Below, piece by piece: positions 26,105 to 34,658 of a DNA stretch of 57,725 bases. The position numbers and the translations under genes are program-made. The notes under the pieces are model-generated. The model saw only the letters and a list, made by a program, of their open reading frames with translations. It did no database searches and was not told the origin of the DNA. Origin of the DNA: Mycobacterium sp. IS-1264 (GTDB lineage: Bacteria > Actinomycetota > Actinomycetes > Mycobacteriales > Mycobacteriaceae); the NCBI RefSeq assembly GCF_001954195.1, contig NZ_MBES01000048.1, forward strand, positions 1 through 57,725, read 5' to 3'. Position 1 is the stretch's first letter; each line of letters opens with the position of its first letter.

Positions 26105-27670
26105 ATGACGGACTATGACGCGATCGTCATCGGCGCCGGGCACAACGGATTGACCGCGGCGGCGATCCTGCAGCGCGCCGGGTTGCGCACCCTGTGCCTG
26201 GAGGCCAACACCTATACCGGCGGCATGGCCGCCACCGTCGAGCTGATCGACGGATTCCGTTACGAGATCGCGGGTTCCGTGCAGTTTCCGACCGCGCCGC
26301 AGATCGTCAAGGAGCTCGGGCTGGACACCCTGCCGACCATCGATGCCGAGGTGCAGTCGGTCAACCTCGGCGACGACGGCGAAGAACCGATGATCTTCTA
26401 TCGCGACCCGATGCAGCTGATGACGCACCTCGCCGAGAAGCTCGGCGCCGACGCCGTCACGGGCATGGCCGAGATGATCGGGTGGAGCCAGGGGCCCGCA
26501 AAGGCGCTCGACCGTTTCGAGGTGTGCACCCCGCCCAAGACCCTCGACGAGATGTATGCCTGCGCGGCAAACGAATCCGAGCGCAGAGCCATCCACGAGT
26601 TGTTGTTCGGGACGGCGATGGACCCCATCAACCGCTTCCTGCCCGACAGGGACAAGCACGCGGTGCTGCGCGGGATGCTCGCGTTCCTCGCCATCAACTC
26701 CACCTACCGCGGGCCGTATACCCCGGGCAGCGCAACGTGTTTGGCATTCGCGCTCGCCGTGCCGAACGAGACCACGGCGATGATGACCAAGCTCGAGGGC
26801 GGCATCGGCGCGCTCTGCACGCACCTGCACGAGATGTTCGTCTCCCACGGCGGCGAGGTCAGGTATCGCGCCAAGGTCGAAAAGATTCTCCTCGAAAACG
26901 GCCGGGTGACCGGCGTGCGTCTGCGTGACGGCTCACAGATCACCGCGCCCGTCGTGGTATCCAACCTGTCGCCCGATCTGACCCTCATCGACCTGCTCGG
27001 CGCCGAGCATCTGCCCGCCGACCTGGTCGCGCGGCTCACCGGCCGCGACCACCGGGCGTCGTTCGTCCAGATCCACTTCGCGCTCGACGGCTTGCCGGAA
27101 TTCGCCCCGCCGTACGACTTCCTGAACGAACCGGGCATGCAGTCGTCCATCGGCATCTTCGGCTCACCCGAAGAACAGCAACGCCAATGGGAGGAGTGCA
27201 AGAGGGGGATCATTCCCGACAACCCGTCGATGGGCATGCAGATCCCGTCGGTGCACGACCCCGGCATGGCACCCCCGGGCAAGCACGCGGCGAGCGCGTT
27301 CGCCTACGCCTTCCCGGTCGAAGCCAACCGCGACCTGCATGGCCAGCTCAAGAACGTGATGGCGGAGAAGGTCATCGACAAGATCACCCGCTACGCGCCC
27401 AACTTCCGCGACATCCAGATACGGCACATCACGTTTGCGCCGTACCACATGCAGACGATGTTCGCCGCGCCCTCCGGGGACTTCTGCCACGGCTTGCTGC
27501 ATCCGGACCTGATGGGACCCAACCGGCCCGGGCCCAAGGGCTTCCTGGACCTTCCCATTCCGATCGAGGGGTTGTACCTCGGCGGCGCGGGATGCCATGG
27601 GGGACCGGGTATTACGTTCACGCCCGGCTACAACGCGGCGCACCAGGCGCTCGAGGACATCTCTCGATGA
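26105..27670 (+). CDS. Phytoene desaturase-like FAD-dependent oxidoreductase
   Basis: 521 residues from ATG 26105, preceded by AAGGAGCAGGAG. The N-terminal FAD motif is DAIVIGAGHNGLTAAAIL with LEANTYTGGMAAT, and the C-terminal FAD contact is LYLGGAGCHGGPGITFTPGYNAA. This is the layout of CrtI/PYROXD2-like amine-oxidase-fold dehydrogenases. The substrate (carotenoid, retinoid or other lipid) is not evident. No other carotenoid genes are nearby. Control by the divergent TetR is inferred from the palindrome. It converges with pth. Confidence 0.85.
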   Translation: MTDYDAIVIGAGHNGLTAAAILQRAGLRTLCLEANTYTGGMAATVELIDGFRYEIAGSVQFPTAPQIVKELGLDTLPTIDAEVQSVNLGDDGEEPMIFYRDPMQLMTHLAEKLGADAVTGMAEMIGWSQGPAKALDRFEVCTPPKTLDEMYACAANESERRAIHELLFGTAMDPINRFLPDRDKHAVLRGMLAFLAINSTYRGPYTPGSATCLAFALAVPNETTAMMTKLEGGIGALCTHLHEMFVSHGGEVRYRAKVEKILLENGRVTGVRLRDGSQITAPVVVSNLSPDLTLIDLLGAEHLPADLVARLTGRDHRASFVQIHFALDGLPEFAPPYDFLNEPGMQSSIGIFGSPEEQQRQWEECKRGIIPDNPSMGMQIPSVHDPGMAPPGKHAASAFAYAFPVEANRDLHGQLKNVMAEKVIDKITRYAPNFRDIQIRHITFAPYHMQTMFAAPSGDFCHGLLHPDLMGPNRPGPKGFLDLPIPIEGLYLGGAGCHGGPGITFTPGYNAAHQALEDISR

Positions 27671-27692
27671 CCTACGTGGTCGCAGAACAGGC

Positions 27693-28268
27693 CTACCAGG
27701 CGTGGATGCGGTTTTGCGCGGGCTCCAGCCCCAGATCGATGAGCAACTCGGTGGCGTCGGCCGCCTGCTCGCAAATCGTCGGGACTTCGGGACGCTCGGT
27801 CGCCGTGAAGTTCTCCAGCACGAAAGCCGCCGGGTCCTTGCGTCCGGGCGGACGGCCGATCCCGATGCGTACCCGCTGAAAGTCCTTGGTGCCCAAGGCC
27901 GCCGCCACCGAGCGCAGACCGTTGTGGCCGCCCTCGCCGCCGCCGATCTTGAGCCGGATGCGACCGAACTCGAGGTCGAGGTCGTCGTGGATGACGATGA
28001 TGTCCGCCGGCGCCACCGAGTAGAACTTCGCCAACGGCCCGATCTGGCGGCCGGATTCGTTCATATAGCAGCGCGGCTTGGCCAGCAGGATCGAGCGGCC
28101 GGCCAATCGGCCGCTGAGGACCTCCGCGCCGGAACGCTTGTGCGCCTTGAATTTCGCGCCCAGCCGGGCGGCGAGCAGGTCGGCGACCATGAACCCCAGG
28201 TTGTGCCGCGTCCGGGCGTAGTTGTCTCCGGGGTTGCCCAGGCCGACCACCAACAACGGCTCGGCCAT
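27693..28268 (-). CDS. pth: Peptidyl-tRNA hydrolase
   Basis: 191 residues, the same length as in M. tuberculosis. Family motifs: [21 protein letters not shown] with the catalytic His, [22 protein letters not shown] with the catalytic Asp, and [14 protein letters not shown]. It releases tRNA from peptidyl-tRNA that drops off ribosomes. It starts 12 bases after the rplY stop, forming the conserved rplY-pth pair. Confidence 0.97.
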   Translation of the reverse strand: MAEPLLVVGLGNPGDNYARTRHNLGFMVADLLAARLGAKFKAHKRSGAEVLSGRLAGRSILLAKPRCYMNESGRQIGPLAKFYSVAPADIIVIHDDLDLEFGRIRLKIGGGEGGHNGLRSVAAALGTKDFQRVRIGIGRPPGRKDPAAFVLENFTATERPEVPTICEQAADATELLIDLGLEPAQNRIHAW

Positions 28269-28280
28269 GTCGCGAGCCGC

Positions 28281-28952
28281 CTACTCGGACTCGGCGGCGG
28301 GCGCCTCGGCTTCGCCGCCCTCTTCTTCTTCGGCCGGCGCTTCCGGCGCTTCCTCGCCCTCGGCGACCTCGCCCGCGCCCTCTTCCTCGAGGTCCTCGGC
28401 GGTCGGCGCGACCACCACGTTGACCACCAGCATCTCCGGGTCGGAAATCAGGTTGACGCCCGAGGGCAGGGAGATCTGTCCGGCCGTGAACTGGGTGCCG
28501 GGTTCGGCGCCCTCGACGGACACGGTCAACTGCTCGGGAATCGACAGGGCGTCGGCCTCGATCTCGATGGTGCTGGTGTCCTGGGTGACCAGGGTGCCGG
28601 GGACGGCGTCGCCCTCGACGACGACTCGGACCTCGACGACGACCTTCTCGCCGCGACGCACGACGAGCAGGTCGGCGTGCTGGATGGTGCGCCGGATCGG
28701 GTGGATGTGCAGCGCCTTGGTCAGCGCCAGCTGTTCCTTACCGGCGATGTCGAGAGTCAGCACCGCGTTGGTGCCGGAATGCCGCAGGACGGCCGCGAAG
28801 TCGTGTCCGGGCAATTCGAGGTGCTGCGGGTCGGTGCCGTGACCGTATAGGACGGCCGGGATCTTGCCGTCGCGCCGGGCTCGGCGGGACGCGCCCTTGC
28901 CGGTTTCGGTTCGCACCGTCGCCGTGAGTTGATTGACTGCCGACTTGGCCAT
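28281..28952 (-). CDS. rplY: 50S ribosomal protein L25/general stress protein Ctc
   Basis: 223 residues from ATG 28952, which has AGGAG eight bases upstream. The L25 domain begins [29 protein letters not shown] and contains the 5S rRNA-binding basic face. The TL5/Ctc C-terminal beta domain (about 100-190) follows, then a very acidic tail rich in Glu and Ala. It binds 5S rRNA in the large subunit and is induced by stress in several bacteria. The acidic tail is slightly longer than in the 215-residue M. tuberculosis protein. Confidence 0.95.
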   Translation of the reverse strand: MAKSAVNQLTATVRTETGKGASRRARRDGKIPAVLYGHGTDPQHLELPGHDFAAVLRHSGTNAVLTLDIAGKEQLALTKALHIHPIRRTIQHADLLVVRRGEKVVVEVRVVVEGDAVPGTLVTQDTSTIEIEADALSIPEQLTVSVEGAEPGTQFTAGQISLPSGVNLISDPEMLVVNVVVAPTAEDLEEEGAGEVAEGEEAPEAPAEEEEGGEAEAPAAESE

Positions 28953-29085
28953 CGTGTCGCTCCTGTGTGCTCTGGTTCTGGGCACGGCCAGGATCGCGAC
29001 AATCTGTCGGTCCCCGTCGATAACGGTGCTGGTTAGACGGCCAGCCACCCTCGCCGTGACGCCCGGTCAGGTTATCGCATGGACG

Positions 29086-29180
29086 CCTCAGGGCGGAAAT
29101 CGATGAGTGTGCTGGTAGGGCGCCGTCAGCGCACACTCGACGCCCTCAGCGCACACTCGAACAGGCCTCAGAGCGGAAAT
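29086..29180. repeat. Compact repeat cluster with duplicated SDR gene end
   Basis: Two 15-base direct repeats (29086-29100 and 29166-29180, CCTCAGRGCGGAAAT, one mismatch) flank a 65-base core. The core holds two tandem 20-base units (29121-29140, 29141-29160; one mismatch) and a degenerate inverted copy at about 29101-29121, giving GAGTGTGC/GCACACTC pairing. The right 15-mer contains the SDR stop codon. Confidence 0.7.
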
Positions 29181-30037
29181 TTGGTGCCGGTGAGCTGCTC
29201 GGACAGCTCCCAGAGCGCGGCGGCGGCGGCCGCGTCTCGCGCCCGACGGCTGCGGCCGACCGGTTGGCTGCGGCCGACGTAGCCGAACCGCGGACCGATG
29301 AACGCGTTCCCCGGCACGTCCTGCGACGCCGCGTAGAGCGTCTGCCGGGCGCCGAAGTCGGCGTTCGTGGCAAACACCCGGGTGGCGGCCGACATCAGCG
29401 CGTCGCCCAGCTTGCGGCCCGACGCGCCCTGCAGGTTGGTGTGCGAATATCCGGGATGCGCGGCGACCGCGCGCAGCGGCGAACCGGCGGCCTCGAGTCG
29501 TCGCTGCAGCTCGCTGGTGAACAAGAGGTTGGCGAGCTTCGACTGGCTGTAGGCCAGCCACGGCGAGTACCGCCGGGTCTTGAAGTGCAGGTCGTCGAAG
29601 TTGATCCGCCCCGCCCAGTGCGCCATCGAGGACACCGTGACGACCCGGTCGCTCAGTTTGGGCAACAACAGGTTGGTCAGCGCGAAATGGCCGAGATGAT
29701 TGGTGCCGATCTGGCCCTCGAAGCCGTCGACGGTCAACGCATAGCCCGCGGCCATGATGCCGGCGTTGTTGATCAGCACATCGGCCTTGTCGATCCCGTC
29801 GGCGAACCGCCGCACCGAGGACAGGTCCTGCAGATCGAGTTGGCGCACCTCGACTTCGCCGCGCATCCGCTGCGCGGCGGCGTCACCTTTCTCGGTGTTC
29901 CGCACGGCCATCACGATCGTGGCGCCTTTCGCGGCCAGCTCGCGCGCCGTCACCTCGCCCAGCCCGCTATTGGCCCCGGTGATGATGACGGTGCGCCCGG
30001 CAAACGAGGGGAGGTCTGCGGCGGTCCAGTCGGTCAT
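29168..30037 (-). CDS. Short-chain dehydrogenase/reductase
   Basis: 289 residues from ATG 30037. Classical SDR motifs: cofactor loop VIITGANSGLGEV (TGxxxGxG), the DLQDLSSV acid-binding segment, NNAGIM, the catalytic Ser in VTVSSMAHW, and YSQSK for Tyr and Lys. It resembles retinol-dehydrogenase/WW-oxidoreductase-like SDRs, NADP-dependent by its RNTEK motif. The substrate is unknown. It lies between lpqT and rplY, where M. tuberculosis has no gene as I recall. Its 3' end is duplicated in the downstream repeat cluster. Confidence 0.88.
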   Translation of the reverse strand: MTDWTAADLPSFAGRTVIITGANSGLGEVTARELAAKGATIVMAVRNTEKGDAAAQRMRGEVEVRQLDLQDLSSVRRFADGIDKADVLINNAGIMAAGYALTVDGFEGQIGTNHLGHFALTNLLLPKLSDRVVTVSSMAHWAGRINFDDLHFKTRRYSPWLAYSQSKLANLLFTSELQRRLEAAGSPLRAVAAHPGYSHTNLQGASGRKLGDALMSAATRVFATNADFGARQTLYAASQDVPGNAFIGPRFGYVGRSQPVGRSRRARDAAAAAALWELSEQLTGTKFPL

Positions 30038-30063
30038 GGCTGACAACAGTAGTGAACCGCGCG

Positions 30064-30127
30064 CACCGAGATTGCCGTGAGGGCTGTGATTCGGCCACAG
30101 GCCACGACCCTGGTGGCAATCTCGGTG
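30064..30127. repeat. 13-bp perfect inverted repeat between lpqT and SDR genes
   Basis: CACCGAGATTGCC (30064-30076) and its exact complement GGCAATCTCGGTG (30115-30127) enclose 38 bases that themselves contain GGCTGTG and CCACAGGCC. The structure has no T-tract. It could be a terminator-like structure for the lpqT transcript or a small palindromic intergenic repeat. Confidence 0.75.
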
Positions 30128-30152
30128 ACGTCACCGCGGCCACAGCCGCCAA

Positions 30153-30803
30153 TCACTTTGCCGCGACGACGAATCCGTGGATGATCGCCTCGATGTCGGT
30201 CGACTGCGCCACCGCCTCGCCGGCCAGGTCGGTGATGGTCAGCTGAACCAGGTATCGCTGGCCGGCGGGTGGCGATCCGGTGGGGATGACGATCCGGTTC
30301 CAGCTATGCAGCCGCGTGCCCTCGAGGTCGTAGCTGCCCTGGATCATCGACGAGGGAAATCCGTTGAAGGGCGCGGTCGATGCGTCGAGTTGCCGGAAGT
30401 TCTGGAACAGCTGGGCATCGTCGTTACCGTGCTTGATAACCTCGGCCGGGTCGAAATCCCCGCGCAGCTTGAAAACCACCAGCCGAGCCGTCGGATACTT
30501 GCCGCCCTTCGAGATCATCACCGTCTCGGGCGTGATCTTCTTCGGGTCGTTGAACGGCGACCAGCCCGGTGGCGTCGGTATCGATACGGTCAGATCGGTC
30601 AGGCTGCTTGGCGCCACCTGCTGCCCGGTGACACCGATGCTTTGCAGATACTTCGACAACGGGACTGGCTTACTGGTCGTCGTGGTGGTGGTGGCCGTCG
30701 TCGACGTCGTTCCCAACACCGACGAGTAGTCGGGCGGTTTCGGGGCGCAGGCGGCCAGCGTCAGCGCGACTAGCGCGGCCCCGACGGTCCAGCGAGAGGT
30801 CAC
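30153..30803 (-). CDS. lpqT: Lipoprotein LpqT
   Basis: 216 residues from GTG 30803. The lipoprotein signal peptide ends in the lipobox LAAC (Cys19), followed by a Thr-rich linker (residues about 32-45) and an LpqN/LpqT-type extracytoplasmic domain with TVSIPTPPGWSPF. It should be anchored on the outer face of the plasma membrane. Function is not established; LpqT has been reported to affect host TLR2 signalling. The start overlaps the arsC-like stop (GTGA), so the genes are coupled. Confidence 0.93.
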   Translation of the reverse strand: MTSRWTVGAALVALTLAACAPKPPDYSSVLGTTSTTATTTTTTSKPVPLSKYLQSIGVTGQQVAPSSLTDLTVSIPTPPGWSPFNDPKKITPETVMISKGGKYPTARLVVFKLRGDFDPAEVIKHGNDDAQLFQNFRQLDASTAPFNGFPSSMIQGSYDLEGTRLHSWNRIVIPTGSPPAGQRYLVQLTITDLAGEAVAQSTDIEAIIHGFVVAAK

Positions 30804-31156
30804 AGAACCTCGCGGACCGCGTCGATCGGCCGGGCCAACCGGGTCCCCTTCGGTGTGACGACAAACGGCCGTTCGATCAGGATGGGATGCTCGGCCATGG
30901 CGTCGAGCAACTCGTCGTCGCTCGCGTCGGCGAGGTTCAGTTCGGTGTAGAGCGGTTCCCGCTTGCGCACCGCGGTGCGCACATCGATGCCGGCGTCGCG
31001 GATCATGCGAACCAGTTCGTCCCGGGACGGCGGCGTTTTCAGGTATTGGACGATGGTGGGCTCAAAGCCGTTGTCCCGCAGCAGATCCAGCGTCTTGCGC
31101 GAGGTGCTGCATTTGGGATTGTGGTAGATGACCGCGTCTTGTGAACCGGAAGCCAT
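30800..31156 (-). CDS. arsC: ArsC family arsenate reductase-like protein
   Basis: 118 residues, a complete small thioredoxin-fold ArsC. The active-site Cys16 is in YHNPKCSTSRKTL, with the downstream Arg in IERPFVVTPKGTRLARP. The glutaredoxin-linked family reduces arsenate to arsenite; close relatives (YffB/Spx-like) have other roles. No arsenite efflux pump or ArsR is nearby, so true arsenic resistance is doubtful. The ATG directly follows the prsA TAG with no gap, and its stop overlaps lpqT. Confidence 0.85.
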   Translation of the reverse strand: MASGSQDAVIYHNPKCSTSRKTLDLLRDNGFEPTIVQYLKTPPSRDELVRMIRDAGIDVRTAVRKREPLYTELNLADASDDELLDAMAEHPILIERPFVVTPKGTRLARPIDAVREVL

Positions 31157-32137
31157 CTAGGCGTCTCCGTCGAATAGCCCTGTGACTGAGCCATTTTCGA
31201 AGACGGCGCGGATGGTGCTGGCCAGCAGCGGCGCGATCGACAAAACCGTGAGCTGGGGAAAACGCTTCTCCTCGCCGATCGGCAAGGTGTTCGTCACGAT
31301 CACCTCGCGCGCGCCGCACGCGGCCAGCCGCTCGGCGGCCGGGTCCGACAGCACACCGTGGGTCGCGGCGATGATCACGTCACTGGCACCGTCGTCGCGC
31401 AACAGCTGCACCGCGCCGGCGATGGTGCCACCGGTGTCGATCATGTCGTCGATCAGGACGCAGGTGCGGCCTTCGACCTCGCCGACGACGCGGTTGGACA
31501 CCACCTGGTTGGGCACGCGCGGGTCACGGGTCTTGTGAATGAAGGCCAGCGGAACGCCGCCCAGGGCGTCGGCCCATTTCTCGGCGATGCGCACCCGCCC
31601 CGAGTCGGGGGAGACCACGACCATGTTGCTGTCCGGGTAGTTGTCCCGGATGTAGCCGGTCAGCAGGTTCTGCCCGCGCATGTGGTCGACGGGCCCGTCG
31701 AAGAAACCCTGGATCTGGTCGGTGTGCAGGTCGACGGTCACGATCCGGTCGGCGCCCGCCGTCTTGAGCAGGTCGGCGACCAGCCGCGCCGAAATGGGTT
31801 CGCGGCCCCGATGCTTCTTGTCCTGGCGAGCGTAGGGATAGAACGGCATGACGGCGGTGATCCGCTTGGCGCTGCCGCGCTTGAGCGCGTCGATCATGAT
31901 CAGCTGTTCCATCAGCCAGTCGTTGACCGGTGCCGGATGGGATTGCAGGACGAACGCGTCGCAGCCACGCACCGATTCGTGGAAGCGCACGAAGATCTCA
32001 CCGTTGGCGAACTCCCGCGCGGTCTGCGCGGTGACATGGACGTCGAGCTCTTTGGCTACCTGCTCGGCCAACTCCGGATGCGCGCGGCCGGAGAAGAGCA
32101 TCAGGTTTTTGCGGTTATCGGTCCAGTCGTGGCTCAC
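31157..32137 (-). CDS. prsA: Ribose-phosphate pyrophosphokinase (PRPP synthase)
   Basis: 326 residues from GTG 32137, equal to the M. tuberculosis protein. Motifs: FSGRAHPELAEQVAKEL, the catalytic flexible-loop region YARQDKKHRGREPISA, DLHTDQIQGFF, and the PRPP loop LIDDMIDTGGTIAGA. It makes PRPP for nucleotides, histidine, tryptophan and, in mycobacteria, decaprenylphosphoryl-arabinose. It follows glmU by 97 bases and begins the prsA-arsC-lpqT run. Confidence 0.97.
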   Translation of the reverse strand: MSHDWTDNRKNLMLFSGRAHPELAEQVAKELDVHVTAQTAREFANGEIFVRFHESVRGCDAFVLQSHPAPVNDWLMEQLIMIDALKRGSAKRITAVMPFYPYARQDKKHRGREPISARLVADLLKTAGADRIVTVDLHTDQIQGFFDGPVDHMRGQNLLTGYIRDNYPDSNMVVVSPDSGRVRIAEKWADALGGVPLAFIHKTRDPRVPNQVVSNRVVGEVEGRTCVLIDDMIDTGGTIAGAVQLLRDDGASDVIIAATHGVLSDPAAERLAACGAREVIVTNTLPIGEEKRFPQLTVLSIAPLLASTIRAVFENGSVTGLFDGDA

Positions 32138-32234
32138 CGTGCTGCCCTCGGGGTATCGGGATCGAGATAGCGAATTGAAGGCCCCATCGTATGCGAAGGG
32201 TCTGGATGGGCTGCCGCATTGCCACGCAGTGGGC

Positions 32235-33719
32235 TCACGGCGCCCGATCCGGGTCGGGTGGGGGCGGGGGCTGCTGGGCGGCCTTTTCCGCGGCTTCGGC
32301 GGCTTGGGCCGCCGCGCTGCCCGGCCGCTTACGCCGCACCCAGTCCTCGATGTTGCGTTGCGGTCCCGCCGAAACGGCCAGCGCACCCGGGGGGACGTCG
32401 TCGCGCACGACGGTGCCGGCGCCGGTGTAGGCCCCGTCGCCGACGGTCACCGGCGCGACGAACATGGTGTCCGACCCGGTGCGCACGTGCGAGCCGATGG
32501 TGGTGCGGGACTTTGATTCGCCGTCGTAGTTGACGAAGACGCTGGACGCGCCGATGTTGCTGTGCTCGCCGATGTCTGCGTCGCCGACGTAGGTCAGATG
32601 CGGAACCTTGGTGCCCGCGCCGATGGTGGAGTTCTTGGTTTCGACGAACGCGCCCAGTTTGCCGTCGGCGCCCAAAACGGTGCCGGGCCGCAGATAGGTA
32701 TACGGGCCGACGGTCGCGCCGCCGCCGATCGACGACGACGTGCCGTGGGTGCGCACCACGGACGCACGGTCACCGACCGTGACGTCGGTCAGCGTGGTGT
32801 CCGGGCCGACGACGCAGCCGGCGCCGATCTGGGTGTGCCCTAGCAATTGCGTCCCGGGCTGGACGACGGTGTCGCGGCCGATCGTCACGTCGACGTCGAT
32901 CCAGGTGGTCGTCGGATCGACCACCGTCACGCCGGCCATCTGGTGGGCGGCGACGATCCGACGGTTCAGCTCGGCACCCAGCTCGGCCAGCTGGACGCGG
33001 TTGTTGACGCCGGCCACCAGCGCGCTGTCGTCGACGTGCTGGGCGAGTATCGACCGGCCGTCCCCGCGCAGGATGGCGATGACGTCGGTGAGATAGAGCT
33101 CGCGTTGCGCGTTGTCGGAGCTCAGCCGCCCCAGGGCCGACCGCAGCGCGGCGACGTCGAAGGCGTACACACCGGCGTTGACCTCGTGGATCTCGCGCTG
33201 CGAGTCCGTCGCGTCGGCATGTTCGACGATCGCCATCACTTCATTGTCCTGCGTGCGCAGGATGCGGCCGTAGCCGAAGGGTTCGTTCAGCGTGGTGGTC
33301 AGCACGGTCACCGCGGCCGACGCCGCGTTGTGCGTTGCGATCAGGCCGGCCAGGGTGTCGGCGTCCAGCAGGGGAGTATCGCCGGAGGTGACGACGACGA
33401 TGCCGGCGTAGTCCTCGGGCAGCGCGGACAGCCCGCAGAGCACCGCGTGGCCGGTGCCCAGCGGCCGGTCCTGCAGCGCCACGTCGATCGGGCGCCCGAG
33501 CCGCTCGGCCAGTTCGGCGACCAGCGGCTCGATGCGTTGGTGCTCGTGGCCGAGGACGACGACCAGGCGCTGGGGTGCCACCTTGGCGACCGCGTGCAGC
33601 GAGTGGGCCAACATGCTGCGGCCGGCGATCGTATGCAGCACCTTCGGGGTGTCTGACCGCATCCTGGTGCCGGGCCCGGCCGCCAAGACCAGGACCGCGG
33701 TGTCACCACGAAACGACAT
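32235..33719 (-). CDS. glmU: Bifunctional GlmU (GlcNAc-1-P uridyltransferase/GlcN-1-P acetyltransferase)
   Basis: 494 residues from ATG 33719 with AAGGGG five bases upstream. The N-terminal pyrophosphorylase domain (1-230) has [21 protein letters not shown]. The C-terminal left-handed beta-helix (about 265-460) carries hexapeptide repeats, the catalytic region YLRPGTVLG and the N-acetyltransfer region [11 protein letters not shown]. The tail is Pro/Ala-rich. It produces UDP-GlcNAc for peptidoglycan and arabinogalactan linker synthesis. Confidence 0.97.
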   Translation of the reverse strand: MSFRGDTAVLVLAAGPGTRMRSDTPKVLHTIAGRSMLAHSLHAVAKVAPQRLVVVLGHEHQRIEPLVAELAERLGRPIDVALQDRPLGTGHAVLCGLSALPEDYAGIVVVTSGDTPLLDADTLAGLIATHNAASAAVTVLTTTLNEPFGYGRILRTQDNEVMAIVEHADATDSQREIHEVNAGVYAFDVAALRSALGRLSSDNAQRELYLTDVIAILRGDGRSILAQHVDDSALVAGVNNRVQLAELGAELNRRIVAAHQMAGVTVVDPTTTWIDVDVTIGRDTVVQPGTQLLGHTQIGAGCVVGPDTTLTDVTVGDRASVVRTHGTSSSIGGGATVGPYTYLRPGTVLGADGKLGAFVETKNSTIGAGTKVPHLTYVGDADIGEHSNIGASSVFVNYDGESKSRTTIGSHVRTGSDTMFVAPVTVGDGAYTGAGTVVRDDVPPGALAVSAGPQRNIEDWVRRKRPGSAAAQAAEAAEKAAQQPPPPPDPDRAP

Positions 33720-33808
33720 GAATCCCCTTTCGACGCGAGCGAGCGTGTTTGTACGCCGACACGCCGTCAAGCGTGTCATTTCATGCACGCTCGTGGCAAA
33801 GACCCGTG

Positions 33809-33880
33809 CTCCGTCGCCAGGACTCGAACCTGAACTTTCTGAACCAAAATCAGAGGTGCTGCCGATTACACCACGACGGA
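33809..33880 (-). tRNA. tRNA-Gln (anticodon TTG)
   Basis: 72 bases on the - strand. The acceptor stem TCCGTCG pairs with CGACGGA, with G as discriminator. The anticodon arm is CTCTGA-TTTTGGT-TCAGAA, giving anticodon TTG, and the T arm contains GGTTCGAGTCC. CCA is not encoded. The position between glmU and the Rv1019-type regulator matches M. tuberculosis. Confidence 0.95.
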
Positions 33881-33996
33881 TTGCCCACTGCGGCGGCCGC
33901 CGGAACGATCGCCGACCGCGCCACCAAGACTCTAAACGTTACCGGGGCCGACGGCGGCCCCAGGCAAAGTCATACAACTTCACCTGCGCAAACCGA

Positions 33997-34002
33997 TACC
34001 CT
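33997..34002 (+). promoter_or_regulatory. -10 element (TACCCT) of a leaderless TetR transcript
   Basis: TACCCT is followed by seven bases and then GTG 34010, the spacing typical of leaderless mycobacterial mRNAs. Confidence 0.55.
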
Positions 34003-34009
34003 GAAGGAC

Positions 34010-34645
34010 GTGGCAGCCCCGGATAAAGAAGTGCGGGCCCCGCGCGCCAGGATGACCGGCAGCGCGCGCCGGCACCAACTCATCGGTATCGCGCGCCAGC
34101 TGTTCGCCGAACGCGGCTACGAGGGCGCGTCGATCGAGGAGATCGCGCAGCGCGCCAACGTGTCCAAACCCGTCGTCTACGAGCATTTCGGCGGCAAAGA
34201 GGGCCTCTACGCCGTGGTGGTCGACCGCGAGATGTCGGCGCTGCTCGACGGCATCACCTCGTCGCTGACGAACAACCGGTCCCGGGTTCGGGTCGAGCGG
34301 GTCGCGCTGGCGTTGCTCACCTACGTCGAGGAGCGCACCGACGGCTTCCGGATCATGATCCGCGACTCGCCCGCCGCGATCAGCTCCGGCACCTATTCCA
34401 GCCTGCTCAACGACGCCGTCAGCCAGGTCAGCTCGATCCTGGCCGGCGACTTCGCCCGCCGCGGCCTTGACCCGGATCTGGCGCCGCTATACGCCCAGGC
34501 GTTGGTGGGCTCGGTGTCGATGACGGCCCAATGGTGGCTCGACACCCGCGAACCCAAGAAGGAGGTGGTCGCCGCGCACCTGGTCAACCTGATGTGGAAC
34601 GGCCTGACCCATCTGGAGGCCGATCCCAAGCTGCAGGACGAGTAG
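34010..34645 (+). CDS. TetR family regulator (Rv1019-type)
   Basis: 211 residues from GTG 34010, supported by the -10 element; GTG 34031 or ATG 34052 are fallbacks. The HTH (about 22-65) reads RRHQLIGIARQLFAERGYEGASIEEIAQRANVSK split over helices 1-3, then PVVYEHFGGKEGLYAVVVDRE. It is strongly similar to Rv1019, reported as an autorepressor affecting the downstream mfd-mazG genes. Here a lysA-like gene has been inserted in opposite orientation between it and mfd, so co-transcription with mfd is unlikely. Confidence 0.92.
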   Translation: MAAPDKEVRAPRARMTGSARRHQLIGIARQLFAERGYEGASIEEIAQRANVSKPVVYEHFGGKEGLYAVVVDREMSALLDGITSSLTNNRSRVRVERVALALLTYVEERTDGFRIMIRDSPAAISSGTYSSLLNDAVSQVSSILAGDFARRGLDPDLAPLYAQALVGSVSMTAQWWLDTREPKKEVVAAHLVNLMWNGLTHLEADPKLQDE

Positions 34646-34658
34646 CGCGAGCCCGGTC

